From Helicoverpa zea (Eukaryota > Arthropoda > Insecta > Lepidoptera > Noctuidae), in assembly GCF_022581195.2 (NCBI RefSeq), contig NC_061475.1:5022001-5086000 (forward strand): a stretch of 64,000 nt of DNA, read 5' to 3'. A model generated the notes under the pieces. The model saw only the letters and a list, made by a program, of their open reading frames with translations, had not been told where the DNA came from and did not search any database. Both the position numbers and the translations under genes were made by a program. This document shows positions 23,115-35,699 of this stretch, in pieces. Position 1 is the first letter of the stretch, and every line of letters begins with the position of its first letter.

Positions 23115-26110
23115 TACATTATTTGTTCTAGTGGATTTTAGGTGAAGCTTGGAAATTGAAATCACCGATTTTCTATATGGTATATGGTTCTATATCTTCA
23201 ACACATTTGGATGTGATGGTAGATCCCAGTTCTATTTCATTAAAACAATAAATGACTCTTATGTTTATTCTGCGAGCCAGTCTATAACGTGTGCCAACTT
23301 TATTCAACAAATTCTCAACACACTAACCCGGAAACATTTTCCCTTCCCAAGAAGGAAGCGCCATAAAAGCTCAAACTGAACCAAAATATTTCCTCTACAT
23401 TTCCAGCAGCCAATTAATTATTTCATAAACAATCTTACCAGCTCAACCACAGACTTACAATAGCACAGATAAGACAGACGATCGCCCGCGAACCCGCCTC
23501 GATAATCTTCTTAATACAGAGTTATATTTAACCTATAATTAAATGAGCGGAGGGATTCGATAGCGCAGTCTTTTGTTTTATTATTCGATCTAAATTCGCT
23601 GTCGTGTTTCAATTTACTTTTGTTCGATTTCTCGTGTTTTATGGGATAATGTGAATTGTTTGGTTAATTATTGTTGACGGGGTGTTTAAAGATTAGGTTG
23701 AGTAAATTTATTATTTAGGGGGCTTAATTTAACAGAAATAGTTAATTTAAAATTATGTATGAAATAACCAACATTGACGATTCTCACAGATAAAGAAAAG
23801 GAACTTTAAAAATAATAAAAATAAATTTATCAAAGTTAAATATGTAAAATTATAATTTTAAATTTTTTGAACTTAAATGCATTTTGTTGTTCATTTCTAA
23901 ACGTCCTTATAAACACATCAGTTCCTACACAACTTACGTCCTGCACCCATACTTAAACCCTCAACCTCAGTAAGGAAACAATTAGTATAAATCAGTTAAA
24001 AAAGAACCCAAAATCTCGAAATGTTGACGCGTACTTTTAATCATTCAGGTAAGACCATCAACCGGTAATTATAATGTATGTATGGTGATTAAATGCTTAC
24101 GAAGCCACGCCCATTGTGTGAGAGAGAAGGAAGATTTTCCCATACATTGTGTGGCTTGTAAAAATTATGAGGGCTCGATCGACGTTTTTTTGGTCCTTTC
24201 GCATTTTTGGTCCTTTGAGTCGATTTGATTACGTGCGATACAACGGATGTGATTCGTAATTAGTTTGCTAGGAAATTAATTTGTTTTTTTGTGTTATTTT
24301 TTCTACATTTATTCTTTTAAATATAAATACAATGAGTTAATGCATTGTTTATCTTTTTATTTTAATTCCAAATATGTACTCTCAATACCTCAGTTTTTAT
24401 TTATTTTTTGTTATAGTTTAAGTTAGTTTAATTTTATTAGATTACAATTTAGTAAGTTTTATTAAAGGTGCACCTATCACAGTACAGTGAAGTGTGCAAT
24501 TACTGTAAAAATAATTCATCCACTACCTTTAATACCTCAATTTAGCATCGAATCAGTTTCCCATAATTACATCAGTACAAAAAACCTTATACGACAGCTG
24601 TTTCCTTCGAAAAAGGTAACATTAAGCTGTGTTATCAAGTTGTTACTGGTTATTTGAGGTTAATCCAAGATTTCCCTTAGCTGCAAGTGAGAATTCAAGT
24701 GAAATTATGCAGAATACAAATTGTCGATCATTGGACACGTATTAGAAATTGTCAGAGATCTTTTTGTCAGCGGGCGACATAATCGCCTTTGCTTGTTCCT
24801 TTTAAAACAATGTTAATGAGTAATAAATAGGTAATGGACTTGCAAGTTTCTTGAGTGCATTATTTCAATTTTTAACTATACTTGTATGATAAGACAAAAT
24901 AGGGACGTTCTAAAATGGAAAGAATAAACCTGATCTGTCTGTCCTTGGGCGATAAACTTGAAAACTACTGAATAGATGGAGAACTTAGAAAGGCAAAGGC
25001 AATACGAGCCACCCCGTTTTGTAGTGTAAACCTAATAGATATATCATTTGTATCCTGCAAACTCAAAAACTTCTGAGCAGATGGGGAACTTAGGAATAAA
25101 GCTTCGATTAGCGATTTTCACAACATTATTCTTCCGCTCCGCTATCAATACAGCCTAGGCCCACCGCACATTAGTGCATAAGAACTTGTTCCTAAATTGT
25201 CGTTTTCTAGACTTATTTCCAATACTTATAATGAAAGTATTATTGCTAATATTACACGTTATTTCACTAGGATTAGTCATGTTTAGATCGTTTCGCATGC
25301 TTAGTGTCATGTCGATATCACTGATTAGAAAGTGGACTGGCAATAAATTATTAATTTATTATTTTAATACGGTGTCTTACCTAAAGGTTTATGTAAATTA
25401 ATTTACGAGTGGGTGAGACTTGATAAAGAAAAGGCGTATTTCAGGTTTTTATCAGGCTTACAAACATTTAATTATTGTGTATAATTCAATACCTATTCGT
25501 ATTTTGGATGATATTTTTTAGAGATTTTTATTTTTGAGAATTACTTTACACCTTATTAGTGAAGAAGCCTTTTGATTCACAGTTGCTTTTAAAATCTTGA
25601 ATATGAACCGTAAACAGTCGGGCAAAAGGACCAACACTAGAACTACTTAAACTTTAACTAAACACTCTTTGAATAGACAAACAACTCCATCAATGCGATT
25701 GAGTCAAGTACAATATCAAGTTCTATAATAAACTGTTTAAACCGGTTCACAATAAATCCCAAACTTTCTATACATCTTTATTTAGTTGTCGACGGAACTT
25801 CAATGTATACAAATTGGAGACTGAAGTAAAAAGGATACATGAATCCTTTGTTATTCATTGTATAAGCTTTTGTTATTCAAGGGAAGTTTGTTTAAGCATT
25901 TTGTTATTTCAATGGGGATTAGCAGATCGGTTACATAATGGAGGTACTGTGATACTTTGTCGATTTATTGTAATATAAAGTATTTTTGAGAGAGGAAGTC
26001 TTTAAAGTGGCCTTTGCTGTTCAACCGTACCTACTAAAAATATATTTTGATCAGACAATTAGAGGTACAATGCCGCTTTTCAGCTATTCGGTACGTTTGC
26101 TTCGGTAAGT
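23115..26110. other. AT-rich noncoding stretch
   Basis: Two diverged tandem-like segments (aaacttgaaaactactgaat at 24954 and aaactcaaaaacttctgagc at 25059) look like remnants of the Helitron-like class. Two TGGTCCTT motifs lie 9 bp apart at 24191 and 24208. Overlapping frames at 25155-25401 are unrecognised. Confidence 0.4.
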
Positions 26111-26152
26111 TGAGGCCTGTGCCCAGCAGTGGGACGATAAAAAATGCTGTAA
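26111..26152 (+). repeat. Very short LINE 3'-tail fragment
   Basis: tgaggcctgtgcccagcagt plus gggacgataaaaa is the terminal piece of the family also seen at 9508-9653. Confidence 0.65.
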
Positions 26153-27892
26153 CGCTTATAAAGTTTATATTTCCATGACGTCTAAGAATATTTTGCATAA
26201 ACTTTGACCACAGATATAATACACGATAACCGCTCATACTCAGCTTGCAATTTATTTAGCTAATTAAAGAATTGGTCACTATTATACGTTTACCTTATAA
26301 TCGTATTTTGGATGGCCACTTTAGACCTAGCAGTTCTATAATCATCTCGTCAGAAGTAATTGAGATTCCCGTAGAAATAGGTCTAGAAAAACTACGTCTG
26401 CTTTTATCGCTAATCGCAATACATGCACTATCCAGCGACATTCAGTTACATGTATCTGCGATTAAGATTCATAGTCACATAAGCCTCACTCGTCTTATCA
26501 ATAGGAACTGTCATAAACTATCGTATGACAATAACAAGTGCATGTGAATCAGCAATGAGTGCAATGTTTAGTGCACAGATGTCTGTTACATCATATGCGA
26601 AGGACATAGCTTATCTATGTAGTTTAATGCTGCACTATTTATAGTAACGTCTTAGTGGATGTGACTATTGACATACACGAAGCACAACTATTTGTGCTGA
26701 CGAAAATATTTGTAAAGACGTGTCGTGAGACTGGATCAGACGAATCGACGCTTAATGATGAATGATATTTATTCCGTTACTCTTTCAGAAATAAATTGTA
26801 ATTTATGATTAAATATTAGTATCAGCACATATTGCTTAACAGTTATTACTTACTGTATTATTAATTAAGTGGTATAATGACTATTGTATAAAGTTTTTAC
26901 AAGACCTAAATATTTTGGTCCTTCGCTACGAAACTTTTGATGACCAAAATTAGAAGAGATAAATGCAAAGTATCGTTCTCAACTTACATTATTCGTCCTT
27001 AGAACCGCAAATAAATTTGCAAACGCATCTAATTACAGTCAATTTATGACCTCTGCTTTTGTTACTTCATTTTATTTGTCGTCGTCTAACTCAGGGCAGA
27101 TTAGTGGCTAAGCACGACTCTGATCTTTAAATCCAATAAGTTACTGCAACAATGGCTTCGAGTTTTCAGTTGCTTACTTTCTCTGTGACTTATGATCCGT
27201 ATATAGTCAGATATTTATGTAAATATCGAACATGACATTTTGGCATCTTGACATGGATGGTGGTGTTAGTGAAATTGATATGACTTTAGACAGTATAGCA
27301 CACATATATGATACAAACATGGAATTAATGAGGGAATGACGTAGTTTTGTTAACATCAATGTCTTTTACACAGTTTATCTGAGATACCTGCAAAATAAAT
27401 ATTGGTAAATGTTTAGGGAGATGACATGCTTTTGGTATAATTCTATAATTCTGCTTTAAATACGGTTTTGAAGATATTATTGTGTCTGAACTAATGTTAT
27501 GAAGCTGAAGAGTTGATTTGTTTGATTGCGTTGAGTGTTCCACTCACAAATCTCAGGAACAATAGTAATGTTACATAGACTATCTATCGAGGGAGGTTAC
27601 AGGCTACGTTTATCCAGGTGCGAACAGAGATTCCTATATCGTCCAGAAAAATAGATGCAAAATGGTTTAACTTGTCGTGTATTATATGTCTAAGATACTT
27701 CACACGTCTAGGTATATTACCGTCTTTGGCGAACCATCAAATTACACAAGTATTAAATAATTACCGTAACTCGCTAAACATATTCTCAGGTAATTCTCAC
27801 CTTCGACAAAATACGGTGCTTAGTATTAAACCGTGAATGACTGACGACAAGCATTACCATAGCTAGACATTGAGGTCGTCAGTCAAATAACT
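26153..27892. other. AT-rich noncoding stretch
   Basis: Open frames at 26272-26547 and 27618-27836 have no motifs I recognise and no splice context. Nothing else is seen. Confidence 0.45.
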
Positions 27893-28291
27893 GAGTAATA
27901 AATCTAAGACGAACAAAGTCGGGTGAACAGTACTTACTAATATTAAATGCTAAAGTTTGTATGTTTGATCCTCTTTCATGTAAAAACTACTGATGAATCT
28001 TTGCAGTCATGTAGGTAGCTAATAATATCAGAATAAAAGATAGGCTGCTTTTCATCTAAGTTTCATAAACGTGAATGTTTGTGAGTGTGTATATTATTAT
28101 TCTACTTCTTCACTCACAAACGACTGAACAGATTTTCAGGAAACTTGACAGTAATATGGCTTATATATCAAAATGTAATATAAGCTACTTTTTACCTGAT
28201 AATGCAAAGTAGTTCCCTCGAGACGCGGGTGAAACTGCTGACAGAAGTTAGTAAGTAAATAAATCTTAGACGCACAAAGTCGGGTGAACAG
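27893..28291 (+). repeat. Cluster of degenerate Helitron-like repeats with duplicated 3' ends
   Basis: Two diverged copies of a segment of about 35 bp containing acaaagtcgggtgaacag lie at 27893-27930 and 28253-28291. Each resembles an eroded Helitron 3' hairpin (gacgaagtcgcgggcaacag). Between them are two successive bodies (actaatattaaatgctaaag at 27936; gtgaatgtttgtgagtgtgt at 28071) with the usual 'ggctactttttatcc' and 'gagacgcgggtgaaact' segments. Confidence 0.55.
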
Positions 28292-29200
28292 TTTGACTAT
28301 AAACCGGTACTGATGTTCGATTGTTTTGACTGTAAAACGTCTCGTCGTGTTGCACTGGGAATGTTGACCTAATGCGTTTATGGCTAAGCTAAATATATAT
28401 TTATGTACGAGTATGTGTAGTTCTGAAGATAGTTTTGTTAATTTTATTGACAAGCTAAATGTCACGTGTTTGTTGTTGTAGCTGGATTTAGTTACAGTTT
28501 AGTAATTCTGTGCTTAGGTGTTTTAGATATTATTTATTATAATATTTTGCGGTGTTTGACATACCTATCAGAGGAGGGAATTCATCTACACTTCTATACG
28601 TATACATATGTAATGGTAAATAGGTTTTTGTATGTTTATAAAGGTTCCAACACTACCGAACCAATTTTAAAAACTGTTTCACTGTTGAGAAGCTACACTC
28701 TCTGGGTGACAGGCTGAAAACGATATACTTTCCACGCGATGGGTTGAAACAGTGTCAAATAGATAGTTTATCAAATCATTCGTTCAAATTAATAGTGATG
28801 TTAATGTTACAACCAAGATGATGCATATTTTAAATCTACTCCAGAAGACTGCTAAGTCGAATTCTTAAAAACAAAATTCAATAAACTATCGGCCATTTTT
28901 CTATTGCAGCGTATCAGAGTGCTCGTGCAGGTAGCGATAGCCCCATTCTCAACAATAGCATTTTTACGAGTATTGCCTAATATCCTGCTATTTCTCAAGG
29001 CAGACCGTGTAATCGTGAAAGGTTAGTCCAGGTTTGCACTCACATTGTGGCGACAGGAACAAAACATTTCAAATCGCTTTACATTTGCAGAGCTGTCGCT
29101 GCCAAAACTATAGAGAGATTTGTCTCAGCTGGTCCTTGCTTTTGATCAAAGTAACTACATACTAATAACAGGCTATGCGTTTCCTTTCCTTTGATATCTT
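28292..29200. other. Noncoding stretch
   Basis: The divergent open frames at 28136-28465 (-) and 28466-28717 (+) overlap the repeats above and match nothing known. No element is bounded. Confidence 0.4.
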
Positions 29201-29204
29201 TACT

Positions 29205-29359
29205 AAAATAAACGCAAAAGTAATTCTGTATGTCTCTCTTAAAACTACGTAATCGATTAAAATGTTTCGTACATAGATAGTCCAGAGCCTGAAAAAGGAT
29301 ATAGGCTACTTTTTATCTGCGTGCGAGAAGTAGTTCTCTTCGGATACGGGTGACACTAG
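29205..29359 (+). mobile_element. Degenerate Helitron-like element ending CTAG|T
   Basis: It starts aaataaacgcaaaagtaatt, contains taggctactttttatctgcg and tacgggtgacaCTAG, and is followed by T. It is an older copy of the class. Confidence 0.55.
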
Positions 29360-29660
29360 TGATAACTACGTCAAGAGAAACATTCAAGATAGAGAACGTT
29401 ACAAAAGGACTTCTATCAATGAAATGAGTTCCATTATTTTAAAATCCTCCTTAATTTACTTGTTTTGTAACAAAACACTTAAAAAGATAACACAAGCTGT
29501 TCAAGAGTGGAAGTAATCAATAAAGATATCGACCAAAAAGGTGTTGCTAGAGTGCCTCAAAAAACTATAATAAATTGAATCTCATTTAAAAGTAAAAGTG
29601 CTATTCCATTTGTTGTACTATCGTTTATCTTACGATAAATAGCTTTAAAACATCTTCCGT

Positions 29661-29798
29661 CTTACCACAAAAACTTTTTAACGTCAGTTTAAGACTTGTC
29701 TAAAAAAATGTCAAATTATGACGTTGACATATGGTTCATTTTGGAGCCACATTTTTTTTAGACAAGTGTAAAACAGTGGTTAAAGTTTTTGTAGTAAG
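29661..29798. mobile_element. Imperfect inverted-repeat (MITE-like) element
   Basis: cttaccacaaaaactttt at the left pairs with gtttttgtagtaag at the right, and the match continues inward to acttgtctaaaaaaatg / catttttttt-agacaagt. It is about 138 bp and noncoding. The arms are diverged, so the element is old. Confidence 0.6.
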
Positions 29799-30204
29799 GC
29801 CATTTACATTTAACTTTAAAAACGGCTCTTTATCTGTATGAGCTTTAGGACCATTTAAATGACAAAAGTACCAAAAGGACCAAAGCTATTGATCCCTTAA
29901 ACAACGCTTATAGCTTAGAGACGTAGCTCAATATAAAATGGTCGATTGGTACCGAGAACTTCTTCAGCAAACACAATATTGACTTATTAAGAAATGTTTG
30001 ATGTTGGACAAAACATTGGATCAATATTTTACAACATTTCCGTATCCAATATTGGTTGAAGATTGATGGATCGCTGTGTATATTTTTGTGATTATTATAT
30101 TAGTGTTAATGCTAGGAATTAAAATATTAAAAGCAAAGCCCGTTTTAAGGCGGTCAAATAATATTTCTTGTAAAGTTAGTAGAAGAAGCACACTGTGCAA
30201 GAGT
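29799..30204. other. AT-rich noncoding stretch
   Basis: Nothing is recognised apart from an AAGGACCA motif at 29875. Confidence 0.4.
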
Positions 30205-30420
30205 TTTTTGCCTTTATTGTTGGACTACTGGGCAAAGACCCTATCCTATCGCCACGGTCCCCAATCCTTCGAAAGAGCTCAAGAGGAGACGTCTAAGTCG
30301 TCACACCATCTCTTATGGGGCCTACCTCGTCTGCGGTACCCATCCTGAGGTGTCCACTGGGTGATGATAGTGGCCCATGGGTCCGGATGCATTCGGCTGA
30401 CGTGTTTGGCCCCAACATAC
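30205..30420 (+). repeat. LINE-derived fragment, GC-richer than its surroundings
   Basis: attgttggactactgggcaa and the following cgccacggtccccaatcc resemble the 'attgctgggcaaaggc' region of lepidopteran non-LTR repeats. The open frame at 30076-30348 enters this segment but ends without motifs. No intact polymerase domain is seen. Confidence 0.4.
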
Positions 30421-31249
30421 ATTTAATTATTATCAATCTTGAAAGTAATTACCATGTAAATAAATGTAATCCACAAGGTTAATAACAAGAAACCTCAATC
30501 GTTCCAACACTTTCTTTAATTACTGCAGTACAGGAAAGTGATAGACCATAGTTTAATTGATTTGAGTGAGTTAATAGATAGAAGAGAAATGATGGCGTTT
30601 GATGGCTGTAAGTAATTATTACTGCAGGCAACTGACCAGACGTGGTCGTGATTATAATTATTATTGAAATTAATACGGCAAAAGGTAGTTAAAATGCCTA
30701 TTTAGACCACAGTCAATAGTTGAGATATGCTTTTGTAAATAAAGTCGATGGATCATTTCATTACTGCCGGCGATTTCCCTCGAACTAGAATTAAAGATTC
30801 CTATGGGCTTAGAATAAAAACTGAATAAATGAAATACAAAAACTTATCAAAAACATTCAGAAAAATATTGGTCCTTCGGTACGCAATTGACGAAAGACCA
30901 TTAACCGTCCCAGAGGTCGGTTGCATAAAGACTGCATTATTTCACGTGGGATAGTGGTTATTCCATATAAAGTGGTGTTTTTGTAATGGACACATCGTAA
31001 ACACCATTAGATACCCATAACCGTCGGAGAAATTATTCGATTTACATTGTATTGGTGAAGTCTGGGGTTCTTAATGCGAACTAAAAGATAAAAGAGCACG
31101 ATAAACTAAATGGCACTTAATTTTGGAATTATGTAAGTTTCGAAAGCCAAAAAGCATACTTTTTTTTAAAGAATATAGGTATAGCTACTATGTATATAAA
31201 ATAAAATACAATTTCTTTAAAAAAAAAATACCGAGCGTAGTCTATCTCC
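30421..31249. other. AT-rich noncoding stretch
   Basis: Nothing is recognised. A short tail-like piece of the CCCAGCAGTGGGACG family follows at about 31250-31290. Confidence 0.4.
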
Positions 31250-31439
31250 ATGTGAGTGGAGGCCTGTGTCCAGCAGCGTGCTATGAAAAATAACGTAAAT
31301 TATAACTAAAAAGCACATTATACTAAAAGATTTCCACACAACAATTGGCACCTTCATTTGCAATAGTTGGCAGTCATTCCGTCGTTCTCTTGTTATTCGC
31401 CGCCATAGTTGTTGTACAACAACAGTGTATCGTTAGGGC

Positions 31440-31560
31440 TATTTAAAATACACACTTATGTTAGAGGTAGCGGGTGGGTCGTGACAGTGCATACGTCAGT
31501 TTGCGCCGCGAGTCACAAGCGACAGCGATTTTGAAGCTGGTGAATGAAATGGTCAGAATC
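31440..31560 (+). promoter_or_regulatory. Candidate promoter / first-exon region
   Basis: A GC- and CpG-rich patch (ggtagcgggtgggtcgtgac, gcgccgcgagtcacaagcga) contains TCAGT at 31496-31500, matching the arthropod initiator core. About 50 nt downstream an ATG at 31549 opens MVRIFSFSVLYLGNIFK, which looks like a signal peptide. A GT in phase 2 follows (IF-AA|gttctc), the phase needed by the exon at 57843, but the donor is weak. I therefore offer this only as a candidate. A transposon interrupts the sequence just downstream at 31620. Confidence 0.3.
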
Positions 31561-31619
31561 TTTAGCTTTTCGGTTTTATATTTGGGGAATATCTTTAAGT
31601 TCTCTGGGTCTTAAGCTTT

Positions 31620-32541
31620 GGTTTCCTAGGAAAGCGGTGCCGTCATGTAGCGGCCGTAATACAGCGGTGAATGACGTCACTAGAACGTTGTCTATGTAAA
31701 CAAAATGGGGCGGTTTCCTAGAGAGCGGTAACTGACGCCGTAACTTCAAAAAGCGGTGCCGCCATTTGCATGACGGCCGTCTTGACGGTGTCAGATATTT
31801 TGGTGAACGTTTTATTGAAAGCGGTGAAGCTTTTTTAATACGTATTTGTGGTTTTTTTTCGGAACAACGTCAAATATGAGTTCCAACTCTTGGAGCAGCG
31901 AGGACGACGAAATTTTAATAGATTTCGTTCGTAACCACGAAGCAATAAATAATATAAAAAGTAAAGATTATAGAAAAAGTCAACTAAAACAGAATTGGTG
32001 TCGTGAAATTTGAGAAATATTAAATAAAACAGGTTAGTAAGTATAACACAACTAACAAAAGAGTTTTTATAGCGTTAAAGATTCAAGAGAGTTTTTATAG
32101 CGTTAAAGAGTTCCTCAACAAAAGTAAAAGTAAATGTCGATTTGGTGCCCACTAAACGCCGTACTGTTCCTATTCTTCGTTTGTTATCGTAATTTAAGAA
32201 TTGCTATTTTAATTTAACTTATTTTAAATATATTGTTTTAGTTTTAAATATCCTTTAGTATTAAATATTAGCTTTCGCTTAGTTTTAAGTATTTGTATTT
32301 TGCATACCCGTAATAAGGGTGAAATATGTTTCAGTACACAAACTTACACATATTAAGATCTAATGTAACACCATATTTCTCGCAAATAAATGATTTATTA
32401 TTATTATTATATAAAAAGTTTATGACGGTGTGTTAAAACGGCCGTGGAACTTTCCACATGTCATCACCGTAAAGACGACCGTCTATTTGCGTCCGTAATA
32501 TTACGGCCGCTATATGACGGCACCGCTTTCCTAGGAAACCC
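31620..32541 (+). mobile_element. 922-bp DNA transposon with terminal inverted repeats and a decayed MADF/Myb-like gene
   Basis: The termini GGTTTCCTAGGAAAGCGGTG and their complement extend about 41 bp with one mismatch (31620-31661 and about 32500-32540). AAGCTTT flanks both sides (31613-31619 and 32542-32548), probably a 7-bp or slightly eroded longer target duplication. Subterminal repeats of (a)agcggtg and acggccgt fill the ends. It carries the short ORF annotated separately but no transposase. Elements of the PIF/Harbinger and related groups carry MADF/Myb-like accessory proteins, but the target length does not fit Harbinger, so I leave the superfamily open. Confidence 0.85.
31876..32013 (+). 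pseudogene. Truncated MADF/Myb-SANT-like accessory ORF of the transposon
   Basis: The frame begins MSSNSWSSEDDEILIDFVRN and continues through KSKDYRKSQLKQNWCREI before a TGA. In-frame similarity continues for a few residues (EILNKTG) up to a possible donor at AG|gttagt. The order W-x-x-(E/D)D-E-x-L-I-x-x-V, D-Y-(R/K), and W-x-x-I is that of MADF or Myb/SANT-like DNA-binding domains used by DNA-transposon accessory proteins and host regulators. At 45 codons with a premature stop and no second half, it is a remnant, not a working gene. Confidence 0.6.
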
Positions 32542-32548
32542 AAGCTTT

Positions 32549-35403
32549 AGGACTTCAGTACAATCAAAAATATTGTGAAAAGCTTAATTAATGTTTTTTT
32601 AAATATTAAGTAACTAATAAAAGTTACTGAAGAGGCTAAATTAATTTAGCTTGCCATATTTGGTGTGTAAGAAAAATTATACATTTTATTTTATACAGTC
32701 AACAATATACTAGATAGATACACTATACGACTGACTTAGTAATCAATCGGCTTATTTGTGAGGAAAGAAATAAGAAACATAACAATCGCAGTATTCGATT
32801 GCACTTTTGCTAGCCCGCTTATAAACCCGCTATCGCTACCTCTCCTACTTTACCCCACAAACCTAGGGTGGCCCGTAAAATTGTGTATTACCATCATCGT
32901 TCTACGACCTCGTCGGCGATATTAAGGGGACTATGACCTTATGTTATGACCCAGGTGGATCCAGTACTGATGGGTCTACCTCCAGCAATTATAAGCCCTT
33001 AATACATGCAGCTAATGTGCGGTGATTAGTTTTAATAGCACTTAACGGGTCAAACGTGGTTTGTTCAATTCTGTTTAGAGGTGTTTTGTGAAATTGTTGC
33101 CACCTTTACATTTGTCTGATCTTCTTGTTTATGGTCTTTTCTTTGTGGAAAGAATGTTGATATGTTTCGCGATGTTTTAGCTCGGTTTAATTGTTTATGT
33201 GGTTGTGGACGACTGTAATTTGAGTCAGGGCACTTTAGAATTACTAGTCAACCTGAGTTAGGATTGTTTTTCTTTTATTTTGTGCGATAAGCGGTATTTA
33301 TTTCTATCTTTATATTTTAAAGTTTATTTGGGAAATTAGAGGTTATGTCAAAATGATTTGACTTTGCCTATTTTTAACTTCCAGCTCATGAATCGATTTC
33401 AAGTTTTTTGTAGCTCAAAGGAAATGGTCCTTTTATCCAAACACGACCACACCTACAAACTAGACTAACATGGTGCTTTATGCAAATTATAATCCAGACA
33501 TTAAGTAATTTATTTAACGTCTCACTTTTAATAACACAGCATATATTACAACAGGAAGTTTGCAATATTCCTATTAACTTACGAAATAATTATAATGTTA
33601 CGTTATGTAAAATTACCTGTTTTTGCAACACGCTTATTAACCGATTACTGGGATCTAAGAGGTTTAAGCTACATACTACAAAATTTTGAGTGATTGAAAA
33701 TATATTTTGGCGCAGATTCCAAATGCGGAAAAGTCGAGAAAGAAGCAGGTTGCTTTTTTACGTATAAATCGTTTTAGACAGATACGCAATACATTTGTTG
33801 AGACATATAAATCAAATTACAACTTACGAGCGATATTGCAAAGTAGAATGATCAATGCAAATAGTGAACCGCGATTGCAGATATCATTCTGCGCACGATG
33901 AAAATCTGAGAAAGATACACAGTTAATAACACAAGACTTGGAAATATTGCCACTTACATAATAATTTTAAGATGAAAACTAGATGGGTTGACGATTACCA
34001 GGTGTTCGAGAGCGACGTCGAAGACAGAAGAAACATCGAAATGCTGACCCTACCACCAAGTGGGATAAGTAGCAGGGAAAGTTAAGATATCAGCTGTCTC
34101 TCCCGATGTTACTCTCATCACAGCAAAACATGAACTTATAATTTGCGAAGATCATCTTTTTGATTAGTCGTATCAATTTTCTTTAAAAGTCCTATATTGA
34201 TTGAAATTCCTTCAGTTACGCAATCAAACTTGACCTATAGTTGCCACCCGGTGTCACTTACACTCGACTCATACTTGTCATTGTGTAAACTGAGTCGCGC
34301 TTGATCATGTGTTTTGATAATTAACGCAAATGTTTTTTAAACGCTTTTCCGCTGTAGGTTTGATATTCCTTTCTTCATTATTTTTTCTTGTTGCGAAGCT
34401 AAAAAAAAAGATCTATTACGAAGGGAACTACCTACTTATTGTATTTTTACTTGTGGCTTAAATAGCTGCCACGTTTATTGTGGTCGGTCCGTGGATAAGT
34501 GTTATAGGGTTCGTGTGTTTTGGAAGACACGTTAGTATGAGGGCTTGGGTGTCAATTGTACTTTGAAGCACTAATGAATACACTTGCGTAGGCAAATACC
34601 AGCGAGCTTCAGTTCTTGTCAATAGCTTTACTCTTCTTAAATCGACCATTTTGCCAACGTGAAGTCACTATAGCCAACTTTTCGGTGTGTTAAAGTTTTT
34701 AATGTACTCATTTTTGGTGCAAGTAAATAAGGTTTTCCTCATTGTATTTTAAACTACATATTTAACGGTTTCCAAACATTCGATGACTTCCTATCTAAGC
34801 ATTACCGGTAATCCAAGGCTAGACCACTTATTAGTTGACAGTTCTAGCTTTGCAAATAGCTGTTACGTTAAATACTAATGGCGTTGGAGATTTGCATAAT
34901 TCACCTCAACTTTGCCAATATTTGTTCTAGGCTCGAAGTGCTCTTCATCATTCAAGAGCTCGCTTAGCTAATAATTATAGATCTTTGAGTTGGTAGGCCT
35001 ATATGTAAAGGTACTAGCATATGTGCTTGTGGCCATGTAAGTCTTATGGGACGACTTTACTTTACGAGGTAAGGTACGAGCACAAAATTATTATGCACTA
35101 TCGATTTCATACTTCATGTGCAAATTCAGGTTTTCACGAATGTTGTTTGTTCCCAGACCGTAATGTTATAAATAAAGTACGCAAGAAGTATTTGAAAATT
35201 TTGGAATGGCTAACATGTAAGTTTCGACTACAATTATTTATTGTGATATGATGAATTTAAGTTTAATAGCGCGATGGCGCTTCTATTGAAAAGGAAATAG
35301 CTAGCTTGCAAAGGAAATATTATTATGGAGATTATAGTAACTATAATTAATAAATATCTTTGCAATTACATTTAGAAAGCATTTAATATTAATTATTATA
35401 AAT
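32549..35403. other. Noncoding stretch
   Basis: Short open frames at 33480-33901, 34458-34649 (-) and 35021-35251 show no motifs. A slightly GC-richer patch at about 32880-33000 is unassigned. Confidence 0.4.
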
Positions 35404-35593
35404 TGTAGCCACATTAAATGCAGGAAAGGATTACATACCCTTCTCCGGTTGCTGTTGCAAGATTGAGGTAGTTAAATAATATAACATACCAAGTAAACAA
35501 CTCAATACAATGACGCATCACCGCCCGCTCACGCACACATACAAACAACGTGTCACCGAGTCTTCGACAGCAACGACAACAACGGTCGCGGCG

Positions 35594-35603
35594 ACTATAT
35601 AAA
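35594..35603 (+). promoter_or_regulatory. TATA box
   Basis: CTATATAAAG follows a CpG-rich segment (cggtcgcggcga). It most likely belongs to the LTR-like element. Confidence 0.6.
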
Positions 35604-35629
35604 GACCAGCGGAGGCCTACCAGATTCAT

Positions 35630-35699
35630 AAAAGTCCGGTTAAGCAGTACACGGCCTCCTAGGCTGAACTGCGAGATGCCATACCAAAAAAAAAAAAAA
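35630..35699 (+). mobile_element. Poly(A)-tailed retroposed fragment with 13-bp target duplication
   Basis: A 56-bp body (agtccggttaagcagtacac ... gagatgccatacc) ends in 14 A residues. It is bracketed by perfect CTACCAGATTCAT copies at 35617-35629 and 35700-35712. This is the signature of target-primed reverse transcription. I do not recognise the body; a severely 5'-truncated LINE or a small-RNA retrocopy would both fit. Confidence 0.85.

Noticed and set aside
30076..30348. 90-codon frame that looked like a gene fragment
   Set aside because: Its second half lies in LINE-derived sequence and the first half is AT-rich noise.
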